Assembly: GCA_031288055.1 (NCBI GenBank) | Contig: JAITSD010000109.1 | Span: forward strand, 1-15,249 | Direction: 5' to 3' | DNA: 15,249 nt | Source of the DNA: Candidatus Opitulatrix roisinitermitis | GTDB taxonomy: Bacteria; Actinomycetota; Actinomycetes; Actinomycetales; Bifidobacteriaceae | Shown: positions 1-9,100 of the stretch, in pieces | Numbering within the stretch: position 1 is the stretch's first letter | Layout: every line of letters starts with the position of its first letter | Notes under the pieces: generated by a model | The model's input: only the letters and a program-made list of their open reading frames with translations | Databases searched by the model: none | What the model was told of the DNA's origin: nothing | Position numbers and translations under genes: made by a program

Positions 1-533
1 GTGTCAATAATATATTTTTGCAAGCGTAAAATATTTGACTGGCTATACATATTTCTGATAAATTTAGCACTTGGTCTTATACTAACAATTTGCTTACTCA
101 CATAATCTTTAGCACCTAATTTCTCAGAGTAACTCGCTAAATTGTTATCAGAACCTTTATCAGGATTATAATTTTTCTCCACACCTGGCAAAGCTCTTTT
201 ATCTAATAAAACCGATATATAAAGCCATAATAACTCAGGTTGATAACGCAAAACCACTCTAGCTGCATGAGCTGCTCTAATTGAATAAAGATATCCTTTA
301 TATTCTGGTTCCAGCCAAACTAATGGTACTAATCTAACAGTGGCTTTATTAGTTTCAACGGCTTTTTTTAAAAGTTTTTGATATTTAGAAAAAAAAGCAC
401 TTGATTTTTCACATTGAAAATCAAAAAAAATGGTATAGTGAACAGTTGGTTCACTTTCAGTAATTTTACTTTTGAAATAAAATTGACAAGCAAAATCATC
501 CTTTTTTATTTCGACGGTTTCACCATTTATCAT
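1..533 (-). CDS. DsbA/thioredoxin-fold protein, 3' part missing (window edge)
   Basis: An open frame runs without a stop from an ATG at 533 to the left edge (177 codons; the C-terminus lies outside). After about 30 residues comes a beta strand ending FFDFQC-EKS (Cys41 to Ser44), where DsbA-type Thioredoxin_4 proteins have DFxCPxC. Further matches to that family are a hydrophobic strand (VRLVPLVWL), an S-x-R-A-A-x-A-A helix, a PE...Y helix and an LG-containing helix near 140. The second active-site Cys is Ser, so a dithiol oxidase role is doubtful; a monothiol reductase, isomerase or chaperone-like role is possible. No signal peptide or membrane anchor is visible, unlike most actinobacterial relatives. 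An in-frame TTG at 560 would add nine residues but still no obvious anchor. The gene starts 36 bases after the hflX stop, in the same frame, so cotranscription is likely. Family call is fairly good; function is unknown. Confidence 0.68.
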   Translation of the reverse strand, partial: MINGETVEIKKDDFACQFYFKSKITESEPTVHYTIFFDFQCEKSSAFFSKYQKLLKKAVETNKATVRLVPLVWLEPEYKGYLYSIRAAHAARVVLRYQPELLWLYISVLLDKRALPGVEKNYNPDKGSDNNLASYSEKLGAKDYVSKQIVSIRPSAKFIRNMYSQSNILRLQKYIID

Positions 534-569
534 ATTAAAGATACTATCATATATAAACAAATCATAAAA

Positions 570-881
570 TTATATTTTAACTAATAAATGTATACCGTCA
601 TTAGCATAATTTTGTTTAACGATATTAAACGGATTGTATAATTTTAAAATATTTTGACTATTCTCATAAGGTACTACAACTTCTTTTAAATTGACTGTTT
701 CTAAAAGTTTAGTCAAAATAACTGTTTTTAAATTCTTTATACCAAGATTTTGTTTAACTGATATAAAAACAGCTTTAGGATATTTTAATTTCAAAAATTT
801 TAAATCTTGCTTAGATAATAAATCAATTTTATTAAAAACTATTAATTCTCGAGAACCTAGCTGCCTATATTGTGAATGCAA
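570..881 (-). pseudogene. hflX: hflX C-terminal fragment, out of frame with the N-terminal part
   Basis: This frame carries the end of the HflX GTPase: the G4 guanine-specificity motif NKID (within LIVFNKIDLL), a G5-like region (FISVKQNLGIKNL) and the C-terminal domain, ending at a TAA at 570-572. It has no convincing start of its own; the first possible start (TTG, 879-881) lies inside the expected coding region. The upstream hflX frame ends at 865, so the two frames overlap by about 17 bases, and a +1 shift between 865 and 893 would join them. Both halves are otherwise intact. The cause could be a recent one-base insertion (a TTTT run lies at 880-883 on the coding strand), a sequencing error, or less likely recoding. 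Without this part the GTPase could not recognise guanine normally. Confidence 0.75.
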
Positions 882-1953
882 AATAATATGACCTTATATT
901 ATCCTCTGAACGAATATCTGATAAAATATCATTGACCACACCTATTTGTTTATCAACTAACTTAGATGAAGCATCAACTAAATGAATTAATAAATTTGAA
1001 TTAGCGCTTTCCTCTAATGTGGCTCTAAAAGACTCAATTAAACCAGTCGGTAAATTAGAAATAAATCCCACAGTATCAGAAATAATATAAGTATATTCCC
1101 CATCTTGATATAATTTTTTTGTAACAGTGTCAACTGTAGCAAACAGAGCATTTTGAATTAAAGGATTATAACCAGTTAAAACTTTTAATAGCGATGATTT
1201 GCCAGAATTAGTATAACCTATAATGGACGCTGATAAAACTTTTTTATCTTGCCGGCTTTGGCGTTTAGTTAATCTATCTTTTGCCATTTTAGATAAGTGT
1301 TTCTTTAAAGTCAAAATACGATAATTAATAGCTCGTCTATCTAACTCCAACTGGGTTTCACCTGGTCCCCTTGAACCCATACCCGAAACTCCCGAACCAA
1401 CCTGCCCTCCAGCTTGACGACTCATAGATTGACCCCAGCCTCGAAGTCTAGGCAAAAGGTATTGCAATTGAGCTAATTCTACTTGGGCTTTACCCTCCTT
1501 AGATTTAGCATGTAAAGCAAAAATATCTAATATCAAAGCTGTTCTATCAATAACTTTTATTTGTAATTTATTCTCAATAACGGTTCTTTGCGATGGAGAT
1601 AAATTATTATCAAACACCACAGTATCGGCTAACTGTTCAAAAACCAATTGTTCCAATTGCTGCAATTTGCCAAGCCCAATATAATATTTTTTATCTGGTA
1701 TTTGTCTATGAACTAAAACTGTACCCAAAACTGAAGCTCCAGCCGTAGTGGCTAAAGCTGATAATTCCTCTAAGGATTCTTCAGCTTGGTTTTTAGTGGT
1801 CAATCCCCTATTCCAAACTCCCACCAATATAACCTTTTCTAAACGTAATTTTTGATATTCGACATCAACTTCACGCAAATCGCGAAAATGCGACGATTTT
1901 TTAAACTCTAAAAGACTTAATCTTTCAGCAACTTGATAGTTATTTTTTACCAT
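865..1953 (-). CDS. hflX: GTPase HflX, N-terminal part (frameshifted gene)
   Basis: HflX is a ribosome-associated GTPase that splits stalled 70S ribosomes, notably under stress. Here the N-terminal HflX domain (about residues 40-230) contains YIGLGK and the LRGWGQSMSRQAGGQ / GSRGPGE segment characteristic of actinobacterial members. The G domain follows with the P-loop GYTNSGKSS (246-253) and G3 motif DTVG (293-296). After LVDASS and VNDILSDI the frame runs into 14 unrelated residues and stops at 865. The G4 motif and C-terminus are in another frame at 570-881. Joined, the protein would be about 458 residues, near the usual length. The stretch between ILSDI and LIVFNK is roughly 15 residues longer than I expect for the family. 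The start ATG is 10 bases after the phoH stop, so the two genes probably form an operon. Confidence 0.85.
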   Translation of the reverse strand: MVKNNYQVAERLSLLEFKKSSHFRDLREVDVEYQKLRLEKVILVGVWNRGLTTKNQAEESLEELSALATTAGASVLGTVLVHRQIPDKKYYIGLGKLQQLEQLVFEQLADTVVFDNNLSPSQRTVIENKLQIKVIDRTALILDIFALHAKSKEGKAQVELAQLQYLLPRLRGWGQSMSRQAGGQVGSGVSGMGSRGPGETQLELDRRAINYRILTLKKHLSKMAKDRLTKRQSRQDKKVLSASIIGYTNSGKSSLLKVLTGYNPLIQNALFATVDTVTKKLYQDGEYTYIISDTVGFISNLPTGLIESFRATLEESANSNLLIHLVDASSKLVDKQIGVVNDILSDIRSEDNIRSYYFAFTI

Positions 1954-1963
1954 AGGTATTTAA

Positions 1964-2626
1964 TTATCTTTTATCATAAGCATTAATTATTTTAGAAACT
2001 ATTTTATGTCTAACCACATCTTTTGAAGTTAAATTAACCACCCCTAAACCATCAATATTTTTCAATATTTTGCAGGCTGTAATTAAACCACTACTAGCAG
2101 GTTTTAATAAATCAATTTGAGTTAAATCACCCGTTACCACCATTTTAGAGTTGGTACCTAAACGAGTTAAAAACATTTTCATTTGTTCATTAGATGTATT
2201 CTGAGCTTCATCCAAAATTATAAAAGAATTATTTAAAGTGCGACCTCTCATATATGCCAAAGGAGCTACCTCTATAACATTATCTTCTATTAAACGATTA
2301 ACTGAAGCTGGCTCAATTATCATATTTAACGCATCATATAAAGGTCTTAAATATGGATCTATTTTGCTGGCCAAATCTCCAGGTAAAAAACCCAATCTTT
2401 CACCAGCTTCAACAGCTGGTCTAGTCAAAATAATTCTTTCAACCCTCTTAGATAATAAAGCATCAACTGCTCTACTCATAGCCAAAAATGTTTTACCTGT
2501 GCCGGCTGGACCCACGGCAATTGTCACTATATTATCCTCTATAACAGTTAAATATTTTCGTTGACCTTGAGATTTGGCTTGAGCTACATATTGTATTTTA
2601 TTATTAATCAAATTATTTTTTAGCAT
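1964..2626 (-). CDS. phoH: PhoH-like ATPase, short form
   Basis: PhoH-family P-loop ATPase, a cytoplasmic protein associated with RNA metabolism whose exact role is poorly defined. The Walker A motif GPAGTGKT is at residues 39-46 and the Walker B/DEAQN motif at 136-143 (IILDEAQN). The family-typical segments LTRPAVEAGERLGFLPGD, PYLRPLYDAL and VTGDLTQIDL are all present. At 220 residues the protein holds the complete NTPase domain but lacks the roughly 100-residue N-terminal region, often KH-like, of common actinobacterial PhoH proteins. A TAG stop lies only two codons upstream of the ATG, so a longer start is excluded in this frame. The gene leads the phoH-hflX-DsbA-like group and diverges from the pyr operon. 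A TTTAAT hexamer five bases before the ATG could be the -10 of a leaderless transcript. Confidence 0.9.
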   Translation of the reverse strand: MLKNNLINNKIQYVAQAKSQGQRKYLTVIEDNIVTIAVGPAGTGKTFLAMSRAVDALLSKRVERIILTRPAVEAGERLGFLPGDLASKIDPYLRPLYDALNMIIEPASVNRLIEDNVIEVAPLAYMRGRTLNNSFIILDEAQNTSNEQMKMFLTRLGTNSKMVVTGDLTQIDLLKPASSGLITACKILKNIDGLGVVNLTSKDVVRHKIVSKIINAYDKR

Positions 2627-2769
2627 ACTCTATTAAACCTAGATTAACATAATTTTTAAAATATTTTAATGCTAAACTCTAAATGTGATAGAAATTGCAG
2701 TTGAAAAAATCACAACTAGCAATTATTTAATTAATAGTCTCGCTAAAAACACAGTTTATAAAAGTGAAA
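2627..2769. promoter_or_regulatory. Divergent phoH / pyrB control region
   Basis: About 140 bases without a gene lie between the divergent phoH and pyrB. For pyrB, TATAAA at 2757-2762 lies seven bases before the ATG at 2770, which would give a leaderless mRNA. An alternative is TTGAAA (2701-2706), 17 bases, TATTTA (2724-2729), giving a leader of about 35 bases. For phoH, TTTAAT lies just before its ATG. I see no pyrR gene, no PyrR-type attenuator and no strong Shine-Dalgarno sequence before pyrB. All promoter calls here rest on short matches in AT-rich DNA. Confidence 0.4.
2693..2724. repeat. Inverted repeat in the phoH-pyrB region (candidate operator)
   Basis: The left arm AATTGCAGTTG (2693-2703) pairs with the right arm CAACTAGCAATT (2713-2724): 11 base pairs with one extra A on the right and a nine-base loop. 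A second pair, TGTGAT (2684-2689) and ATCACA (2709-2714), is interleaved with it. It has no following T-run, so it does not look like a terminator. Its place between two divergent starts, over the possible -35 of pyrB, suggests a protein-binding site. Confidence 0.5.
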
Positions 2770-3702
2770 ATGCCTAAAAAGTTGGTCGACACAAAAGATT
2801 TAGTCAATATAGATGAACTAACAAATAGTCAGATTTTACAAATTATCGCTCGAGCTAACGAATTTAAAGCCGGTAGCCAAACCACTTTACCTAAAGCAGA
2901 ACGATTCGCAACCAATATGTTTTTTGAAAACTCCACACGAACCCATAACAGCTTCCATATAGCTGAAACAAAATTAGGCATAAATATTATTGAATTTAAT
3001 GCTAGCGAATCGTCTATTGAAAAAGGTGAAAGCCTTTATGATACTGTTCTAGCACTTTGTGCAATTGGAGTTGATTTATGTGTTATTCGTCACCAAGATA
3101 ATAATTATTATAATCAGCTAATTAATCAAAAATCTATTACAGCTAGTATTGTTAATGCCGGTGATGGTAATGGCGAGCATCCTAGCCAATGCTTACTCGA
3201 TTTAATGACCATTAAAGAAGAGTTTACCAATTTTACCAATCTAAAAGTAGCTATTGTGGGTGACATATCACATTCAAGAGTAGCTGTATCTGATGCCAAA
3301 GCATTAAAATCATTAGGTTGCGAAATATATTTTTCTGGTCCGCCTATTTGGTATAACTCTAAATTTGAAGCTTACGGTAAATATAAGACTCTGGATGAAT
3401 TAGTGCCTAATATGGATATAATAATTATGTTAAGAGTACAACACGAAAGACATAAAACAGAGACTAAATTTAGCAAAACTAAATACCATAAAACTTTTGG
3501 TCTAACCACACAAAGAGCTAGAAAAATGAAAAATAGTGCTATTATAATGCACCCCGCTCCAGTTAACCGTAATGTAGAATTAGCTGATGAATTAATTGAG
3601 TCTAAACAATCAAGAATTGTTCAACAAATGTCTAATGGCGTTTTTACGCGTATGGCTATAATTGAAAATGTTTTAAAAAATAAAGAATTACACGATTTAT
3701 AA
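2770..3702 (+). CDS. pyrB: Aspartate carbamoyltransferase catalytic chain
   Basis: ATCase joins carbamoyl phosphate to L-aspartate, the first committed step of pyrimidine synthesis. The carbamoyl-phosphate loop is FFENSTRTHNSF (about residues 51-62). KGESLYDT, NAGDGNGEHPSQ, LRVQHERH and HPAPVNR (about residue 261) are all present. The length (310 residues) is normal for a catalytic chain. No regulatory pyrI chain is found here. The STRTH variant, the GIVNAGDG-like block and MLRVQHERH resemble Lactobacillales/Bacillus enzymes more than actinobacterial ones. I chose the ATG at 2770; a GTG two codons upstream (2764) is possible but lies in the likely promoter region. The stop TAA shares its last base with the pyrC start, showing tight coupling. 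This is the first gene of the eight-gene operon. Confidence 0.96.
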   Translation: MPKKLVDTKDLVNIDELTNSQILQIIARANEFKAGSQTTLPKAERFATNMFFENSTRTHNSFHIAETKLGINIIEFNASESSIEKGESLYDTVLALCAIGVDLCVIRHQDNNYYNQLINQKSITASIVNAGDGNGEHPSQCLLDLMTIKEEFTNFTNLKVAIVGDISHSRVAVSDAKALKSLGCEIYFSGPPIWYNSKFEAYGKYKTLDELVPNMDIIIMLRVQHERHKTETKFSKTKYHKTFGLTTQRARKMKNSAIIMHPAPVNRNVELADELIESKQSRIVQQMSNGVFTRMAIIENVLKNKELHDL

Positions 3703-5063
3703 TGTCAATTATTATTAAAAACGCTAAAATATTACCAATCCCAACTAAATACAATTCCCAAAACAGTCAATTAATTCAAAAAGATATTTTAATAAATAAT
3801 GGTATTATTGCCAAAATTGAAAACAATATTCAATCTCAAATTAATTGTCAAATAATTGATGCCAAAAAACATTTCGTCAGTCCTGGATTATTTGATTTGC
3901 ATAGCCATTTTAGAGAAATTGGCTTTACAAATAAGGAAACTATATTAACTGGATCTCAAGCAGCCGCTCACGGAGGCTATACTAGTGTCTGTACTATGGC
4001 TAATCTAAAACCTATCCCCGAAACTGTTGAACTATTACAAAAACAAATTCAAACTAACCAAAAAACAGACGGCGTAAAAATACACCAAATAGCTCCTATT
4101 ACAATTAATTTAGAAAATAACAAATTAACCCCCTTAAAAGATTTATACCAAGCTGGTGCTGTAGGTTTTAGTAATGATGGTAAAGGACTAGAAAATAATA
4201 GCCTAATGGCCAAAGCTATGAAAATAGCCAAAGAAATCAACTGTCCCATTCTCGCTCACACGCAAGATAAAACCATTATGGGCAATGGGGTCATCTACAA
4301 AGGTCAAATAGCTACCAAATATCAATTACCAACAATTTCTGAAATGTCCGAAACTAAACAACTAGCTCGTGATCTGCAATTAGCCAAAGATATAGGTGTT
4401 CACTACCATATTTGCCATATAAGTACAAAAAAAGGTTTAGAACTTGTAAAACAGGCTAAAGCGGATAATATAAAAGTTACAGTAGAAGTTACCCCTCATC
4501 ATTTATTACTTTGTGAAGAAAATATAAAACAAAATAACGCCTTATATAAGGTTAATCCACCGCTAGCCACATACAATGACCAACAGGCTTTGTTAGAAGG
4601 TATAACTAATGGCACAATTGACGCTATTGCCACTGACCACGCTCCACATACCTCATTTGAAACTCAAACCGATTTTATAAAAGGAGCTTTTGGCTTTTCT
4701 GGAATTGAATTAGCTTTTCAGCTTTTATATACCAATTTAGTAAAATCAGGATTAATTAACTTAGTTAAATTAATTAAACTAATGAGTACTAATCCTAGAA
4801 AAATAATTGCCAAGAATAACCCTAAAATAGCCTATGAAATATGTGATTATTATATTAAACCAAATAGTCCAGCTGATATTTGTATTTTTGATCTAGATAC
4901 TAATAACAAAATTGAATCAAATATTTTTTTTTCAAAAGGCAAAAATACACCCTTTTTAGGACAAAAAGTTTTCGGACAAACTATTTTAACTATAGTAAAT
5001 GGTAAAATTGTTTACCAAAAACCAGATAACGATAATATCAACGGTAAGTCTTATGATTTATAA
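3702..5063 (+). CDS. pyrC: Dihydroorotase (class I)
   Basis: Zinc amidohydrolase that cyclises carbamoyl aspartate to dihydroorotate. Metal and active-site residues are in place: H67 and H69 (DLHSHFR), D159 (FSNDG), H186 (AHTQD), H239 (CHIS) and D312 (ATDHAPH). The C-terminal amidohydrolase strands end with FGQTILTIVNGK. Length 453 residues is somewhat longer than the 425-430 usual for Bacillota; the extra length is spread in the N-terminal strands and a short tail. The usual HxHFREPG reads FREIG here. GSQAAAHGGYTSVC and the NLKPIPET stretch look Lactobacillales-like. The start overlaps the pyrB stop (TAATG) and the gene overlaps carA by 11 bases. Confidence 0.96.
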   Translation: MSIIIKNAKILPIPTKYNSQNSQLIQKDILINNGIIAKIENNIQSQINCQIIDAKKHFVSPGLFDLHSHFREIGFTNKETILTGSQAAAHGGYTSVCTMANLKPIPETVELLQKQIQTNQKTDGVKIHQIAPITINLENNKLTPLKDLYQAGAVGFSNDGKGLENNSLMAKAMKIAKEINCPILAHTQDKTIMGNGVIYKGQIATKYQLPTISEMSETKQLARDLQLAKDIGVHYHICHISTKKGLELVKQAKADNIKVTVEVTPHHLLLCEENIKQNNALYKVNPPLATYNDQQALLEGITNGTIDAIATDHAPHTSFETQTDFIKGAFGFSGIELAFQLLYTNLVKSGLINLVKLIKLMSTNPRKIIAKNNPKIAYEICDYYIKPNSPADICIFDLDTNNKIESNIFFSKGKNTPFLGQKVFGQTILTIVNGKIVYQKPDNDNINGKSYDL

Positions 5064-6192
5064 AAAACAAACTTATAAAAAATTAATTTTAGAAGATGGA
5101 ACTATTTTTTTAGGACTTAGCTTTGGAGCCGAAAAAGATGTTGTAGGTGAAATAGTTTTTACAACTGCTATGACTGGTTATCAAGAATCTATTACAGATC
5201 AAAGTTTTAACGGTCAAATACTGACCTTTACCTATCCCCTAATTGGAAATTACGGTATAAATACTGATGATTACGAAACGCTTATACCAACCGCCAAAGC
5301 TGTGGTGGTTCGTGAATTTTGTCGCCGTCCAAATAATTGGCGATCCTCTATGTCAATTCACAAATTTTTATCAGACAAAAATATACCTGGTATATCAAAT
5401 ATTGATACCAGAAAACTAACCAAAATAATTAGGCAACAAGGTACTATGAAAGCTTCTATAGTTGACAATTCGGTAAATAATCAAGAAATTATAAAACAAT
5501 TACAAAATTTAAAATTACCTGCTAACCAAGTCAAAAAAGTTTCTACCACACGAGCCTATCCTGTACCAAATACTGGCTATAATATAGCGGTTATAGATTT
5601 TGGTCTAAAACATTCTATTTTAAAAGAATTATCTTTAAGAAATTGCCAAATTGTTGTTCTACCATATAACACACCAGCCAAAGACATTTTACAACTACAA
5701 CCTGATGGCATTATGTTAACTAATGGCCCAGGAGATCCAAAAAGTTTACCTGAAACTATAAAAACTATTCAACAAATCCAAACTAAAATACCTTTATTTG
5801 GCATATGTCTAGGTCACCAATTATTCTGTTTAGCTAATGGTGCTAATACTTATCAAATGAAATTCGGGCATAGGGGTTTAAATCATGCAGTGCAAAACCA
5901 CCAAACCCGCAAAATAGGTTTTACTTCCCAAAATCACGGATTTGCCGTTGATCCTAAAAGCATTAACCCTAAAAAATTAACTATCACTCATACTGATATA
6001 AATGACAAAACTATAGAAGGTGTTAGTAGTGTTAAGTATCCAGCATTTTCTGTGCAATTTCATCCCGACTCATCACCAGGTCCTCACGATACCAGCTATT
6101 TATTTGACCAGTTTATAGATATGATAACAAAATACCAAACGACTAAACACTATAAAGGCATTAAGCAATGCCAAAAGGCTAAATTGAGATGA
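5053..6192 (+). CDS. carA: Carbamoyl-phosphate synthase small subunit (glutaminase)
   Basis: CarA hydrolyses glutamine and channels ammonia to CarB. The N-terminal CPSase small domain (about 8-140) includes MTGYQESITDQS and FTYPLIGNYGIN, the form typical of Bacillota. The class I glutamine amidotransferase domain (about 175-360) has LTNGPGDP, the nucleophile C252 in GICLGHQ, and GFTSQNHGFAVD. The catalytic His is H337, but the third triad residue is D339 (FHPDSSPGP), where the family has Glu (HPEASPGP). This is conservative and may still work. The start at 5053 is chosen because MIYKKQ..LILEDGT fits the family N-terminus; an in-frame ATG at 4999 would add 18 residues lying inside pyrC. The last 19 residues form a basic tail. 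It overlaps carB by four bases (ATGA). Confidence 0.95.
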   Translation: MIYKKQTYKKLILEDGTIFLGLSFGAEKDVVGEIVFTTAMTGYQESITDQSFNGQILTFTYPLIGNYGINTDDYETLIPTAKAVVVREFCRRPNNWRSSMSIHKFLSDKNIPGISNIDTRKLTKIIRQQGTMKASIVDNSVNNQEIIKQLQNLKLPANQVKKVSTTRAYPVPNTGYNIAVIDFGLKHSILKELSLRNCQIVVLPYNTPAKDILQLQPDGIMLTNGPGDPKSLPETIKTIQQIQTKIPLFGICLGHQLFCLANGANTYQMKFGHRGLNHAVQNHQTRKIGFTSQNHGFAVDPKSINPKKLTITHTDINDKTIEGVSSVKYPAFSVQFHPDSSPGPHDTSYLFDQFIDMITKYQTTKHYKGIKQCQKAKLR

Positions 6193-9100
6193 AAAAATCC
6201 ATCAATAAAATCCTAGTTATAGGTTCAGGGCCAATTATAATTGGACAAGGAGCTGAGTTTGATTACGCTGGTACACAAGCTTGTTTATCTTTAAAAGAAG
6301 AAGGCTATAAAGTTATATTAGTCAATTCTAACCCTGCCACAATTATGACAGACAATAAAATAGCTGATAAAGTTTACATTGAACCCCTGACTTATGATTT
6401 TTTAGCTGACATAATAGTTCGGGAACAACCTGAAGCTATTTTACCAACTTTAGGTGGACAAACAGCTTTAAATTTAGCTTTAGAACTACATAAAAGCGGC
6501 TTATTAGATGAACTAAATATAGAACTTTTAGGAACCAAATTATCAGCTATTATTAAGGCTGAAGATAGGCAATTATTTAAACAATTAATGGACGAATTAA
6601 ATGAACCTGTTCCGCCATCTATAATTGTCCAAAACACTGAGGATGCTTTAACTTTTGCCCAAAATATTGGCTATCCGGTAATTGTACGACCGGCTTTCAC
6701 ACTAGGAGGAACCGGTGGTGGTATTTGCCATAATTCTAAAGAATTAAAAACCATCACTGCTGGAGGCTTAAAATTATCTCCATTAAATCAATGTTTAATT
6801 GAAAAATCCATCGCTGGTTTTAAAGAAATAGAATATGAGGTCATGCGAGATATTAATGATAACGCTATAGTTGTTTGCAATATGGAAAACTTTGATCCTG
6901 TGGGCATTCATACAGGCGATTCAATAGTTTTTGCTCCATCGCAAACTTTATCCGATAAAGAATATCAACTTCTACGAGATGTATCATTAAAAATTATTAA
7001 AGCATTAAAAATTGTTGGAGGTTGTAATATTCAATTAGCCCTTAATCCTAATTCATTTGAATATTATATTATTGAAGTCAACCCACGAGTTTCAAGATCA
7101 TCAGCTCTAGCTTCTAAAGCTACAGGTTATCCTATCGCCAAAATCGCCGCCAAACTAGCTGTAGGCAGAACTTTAGATAAAATTAAAAATCCTGTCACAA
7201 ATGTAACTCTTAGTTGTTTTGAACCAGCTTTAGATTATGTAGTTTGTAAAATACCGCGTTGGGCTTTTGACAAATTTCAAAATGGTAACCGCCAATTAGG
7301 TAGTCAAATGAAAGCTACTGGTGAAGTTATGTCAATTGGGAGAACTGTTGAAGAGTCTATTTTAAAAGCAGTCCGTTCTTTAGAAATTGACATACAACAC
7401 CCCTTTTTAGAAGAAATTAAAAATTCAACTATAAATCAAATAAAACAAAATTTGATTTCAGTTAAAGATAATCGTCTCTTTTATATTCTACAAGCTCTAC
7501 GACAAGGCATAACATGTCAACAGATTTCTGATATTACCCAAATAGATTTATTTTTTTTAGATAAACTATGGCATATTGTGGAAATAGAAAACGAACTTTC
7601 AAATAACAAAATATCAGTTAATTTATTAAAATATGCTAAACGATATGGTTTTAGCGATAATGAAATAGCTAAAAGGTGGCATATATCTGAAAACGATATT
7701 AGACAAATCAGACATCAAAATAAAATATTGCCAACTTACAAAATAGTTGACACTTGTGCAGCTGAATTTGAAGCTTCTAGTCCTTATTACTATTCCACTT
7801 TTGAAAGCGAAAACGAATCTAAACCATTAGGTGAAAAATCAATTCTAATTTTGGGAAGCGGGCCTATTCGTATAGGACAAGGTGTAGAATTTGATTATGC
7901 CACAGTTCATAGTATTATAGCCGTTAAAAAACTCGGATTTAAAGCCATAATTGTTAACTCTAATCCTGAAACAGTTTCAACCGATTTTTCTATTTCTGAT
8001 AAATTATATTTTGAACCATTAACTTATGAAGATGTTTTAAATATTATTGAGTTAGAAAAACCTCTTGGGGTTGTAATTCAATTCGGCGGGCAAACAGCTA
8101 TTAATTTAGCTGCTAAAATCTCTGAAGCGGATATTAAAATAATTGGCACCAATTTAAATGATTTAGCCAGAGCCGAAAATCGTAATTTATTTGCCAAAGC
8201 TGTAAAAAAAATGAAAATCCCTCAACCGCCTGGAGCCACTGCCACCACAATTAATGAAGCCCTGCAAATAGCTAATAAAATTAATTATCCTGTATTAGTT
8301 AGACCATCTTATGTTTTAGGCGGTAGAGCTATGGAAATCGTTAGAAGCGATGATAATTTGCAAAATTATATGAAAATAGCTGTTGGCGTTTCACCCAATC
8401 AACCAATTTTAATAGATAAATATATTCCTGGTATAGAGTGTGAAGTTGATGCTATATGTGATGGTAAGACCGTTTTAATTCCTGGTATTATGGAACATAT
8501 TGAAAAAACTGGTATTCACTCAGGTGATTCTATGGCAGTTTACCCTAGCCAAACATTAAGTTCAAAACAGAAACAAGTTATTTGTCAATACACTAGTAAA
8601 TTAGCTTTAGGGTTAAATTGTTTAGGACTAATGAATATTCAGTTTATTGTACAAGACGATAAAGTTTATGTTATAGAAGTCAACCCTAGAGCTTCTAGAA
8701 CAGTGCCTTTTTTATCCAAAATCACTGGCATAGAAATTGCCGAAATTGCTACACAAGTTATTTTGGGAACTAGTTTAATTCAATTAGGTTTTAAAAAATT
8801 ACTAATTGATGAACCAAATAAAGTGTATATAAAAGCTCCTATTTTTAGTTTTTCTAAATTACAACAAATTGATACACGATTAGGCCCAGAAATGAAATCA
8901 ACTGGCGAAGTTATGGGTTCTGATACGACACTTGATAAAGCCTTATATAAAACTTTTATAGCCACAGGTTTAAAAATTAAAAATCACGGTATAATTATTT
9001 TTACAGTTGATAACATTGATAAGACTAAAGCCCTAAAATTAGCCTTACGATTTAGAAAATTAGGCTATTACATTATTGCCACTAGCGGAACTTCAAAATA

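Noticed and set aside
691..891. Small open frame opposite hflX
   Set aside because: Antisense to the hflX C-terminal fragment, with no start signal or family resemblance.
2238..2564. 108-codon open frame opposite phoH
   Set aside because: It lies wholly inside phoH, whose motifs are unmistakable; its translation shows no known family pattern.
2627..2769. PyrR-type attenuator or riboswitch before pyrB
   Set aside because: No conserved PyrR-binding loop and no alternative terminator/antiterminator pair; the leader is short or absent.
4999..5052. Upstream start for carA at 4999
   Set aside because: The added 18 residues overlap the end of pyrC and do not resemble CarA; the ATG at 5053 fits.
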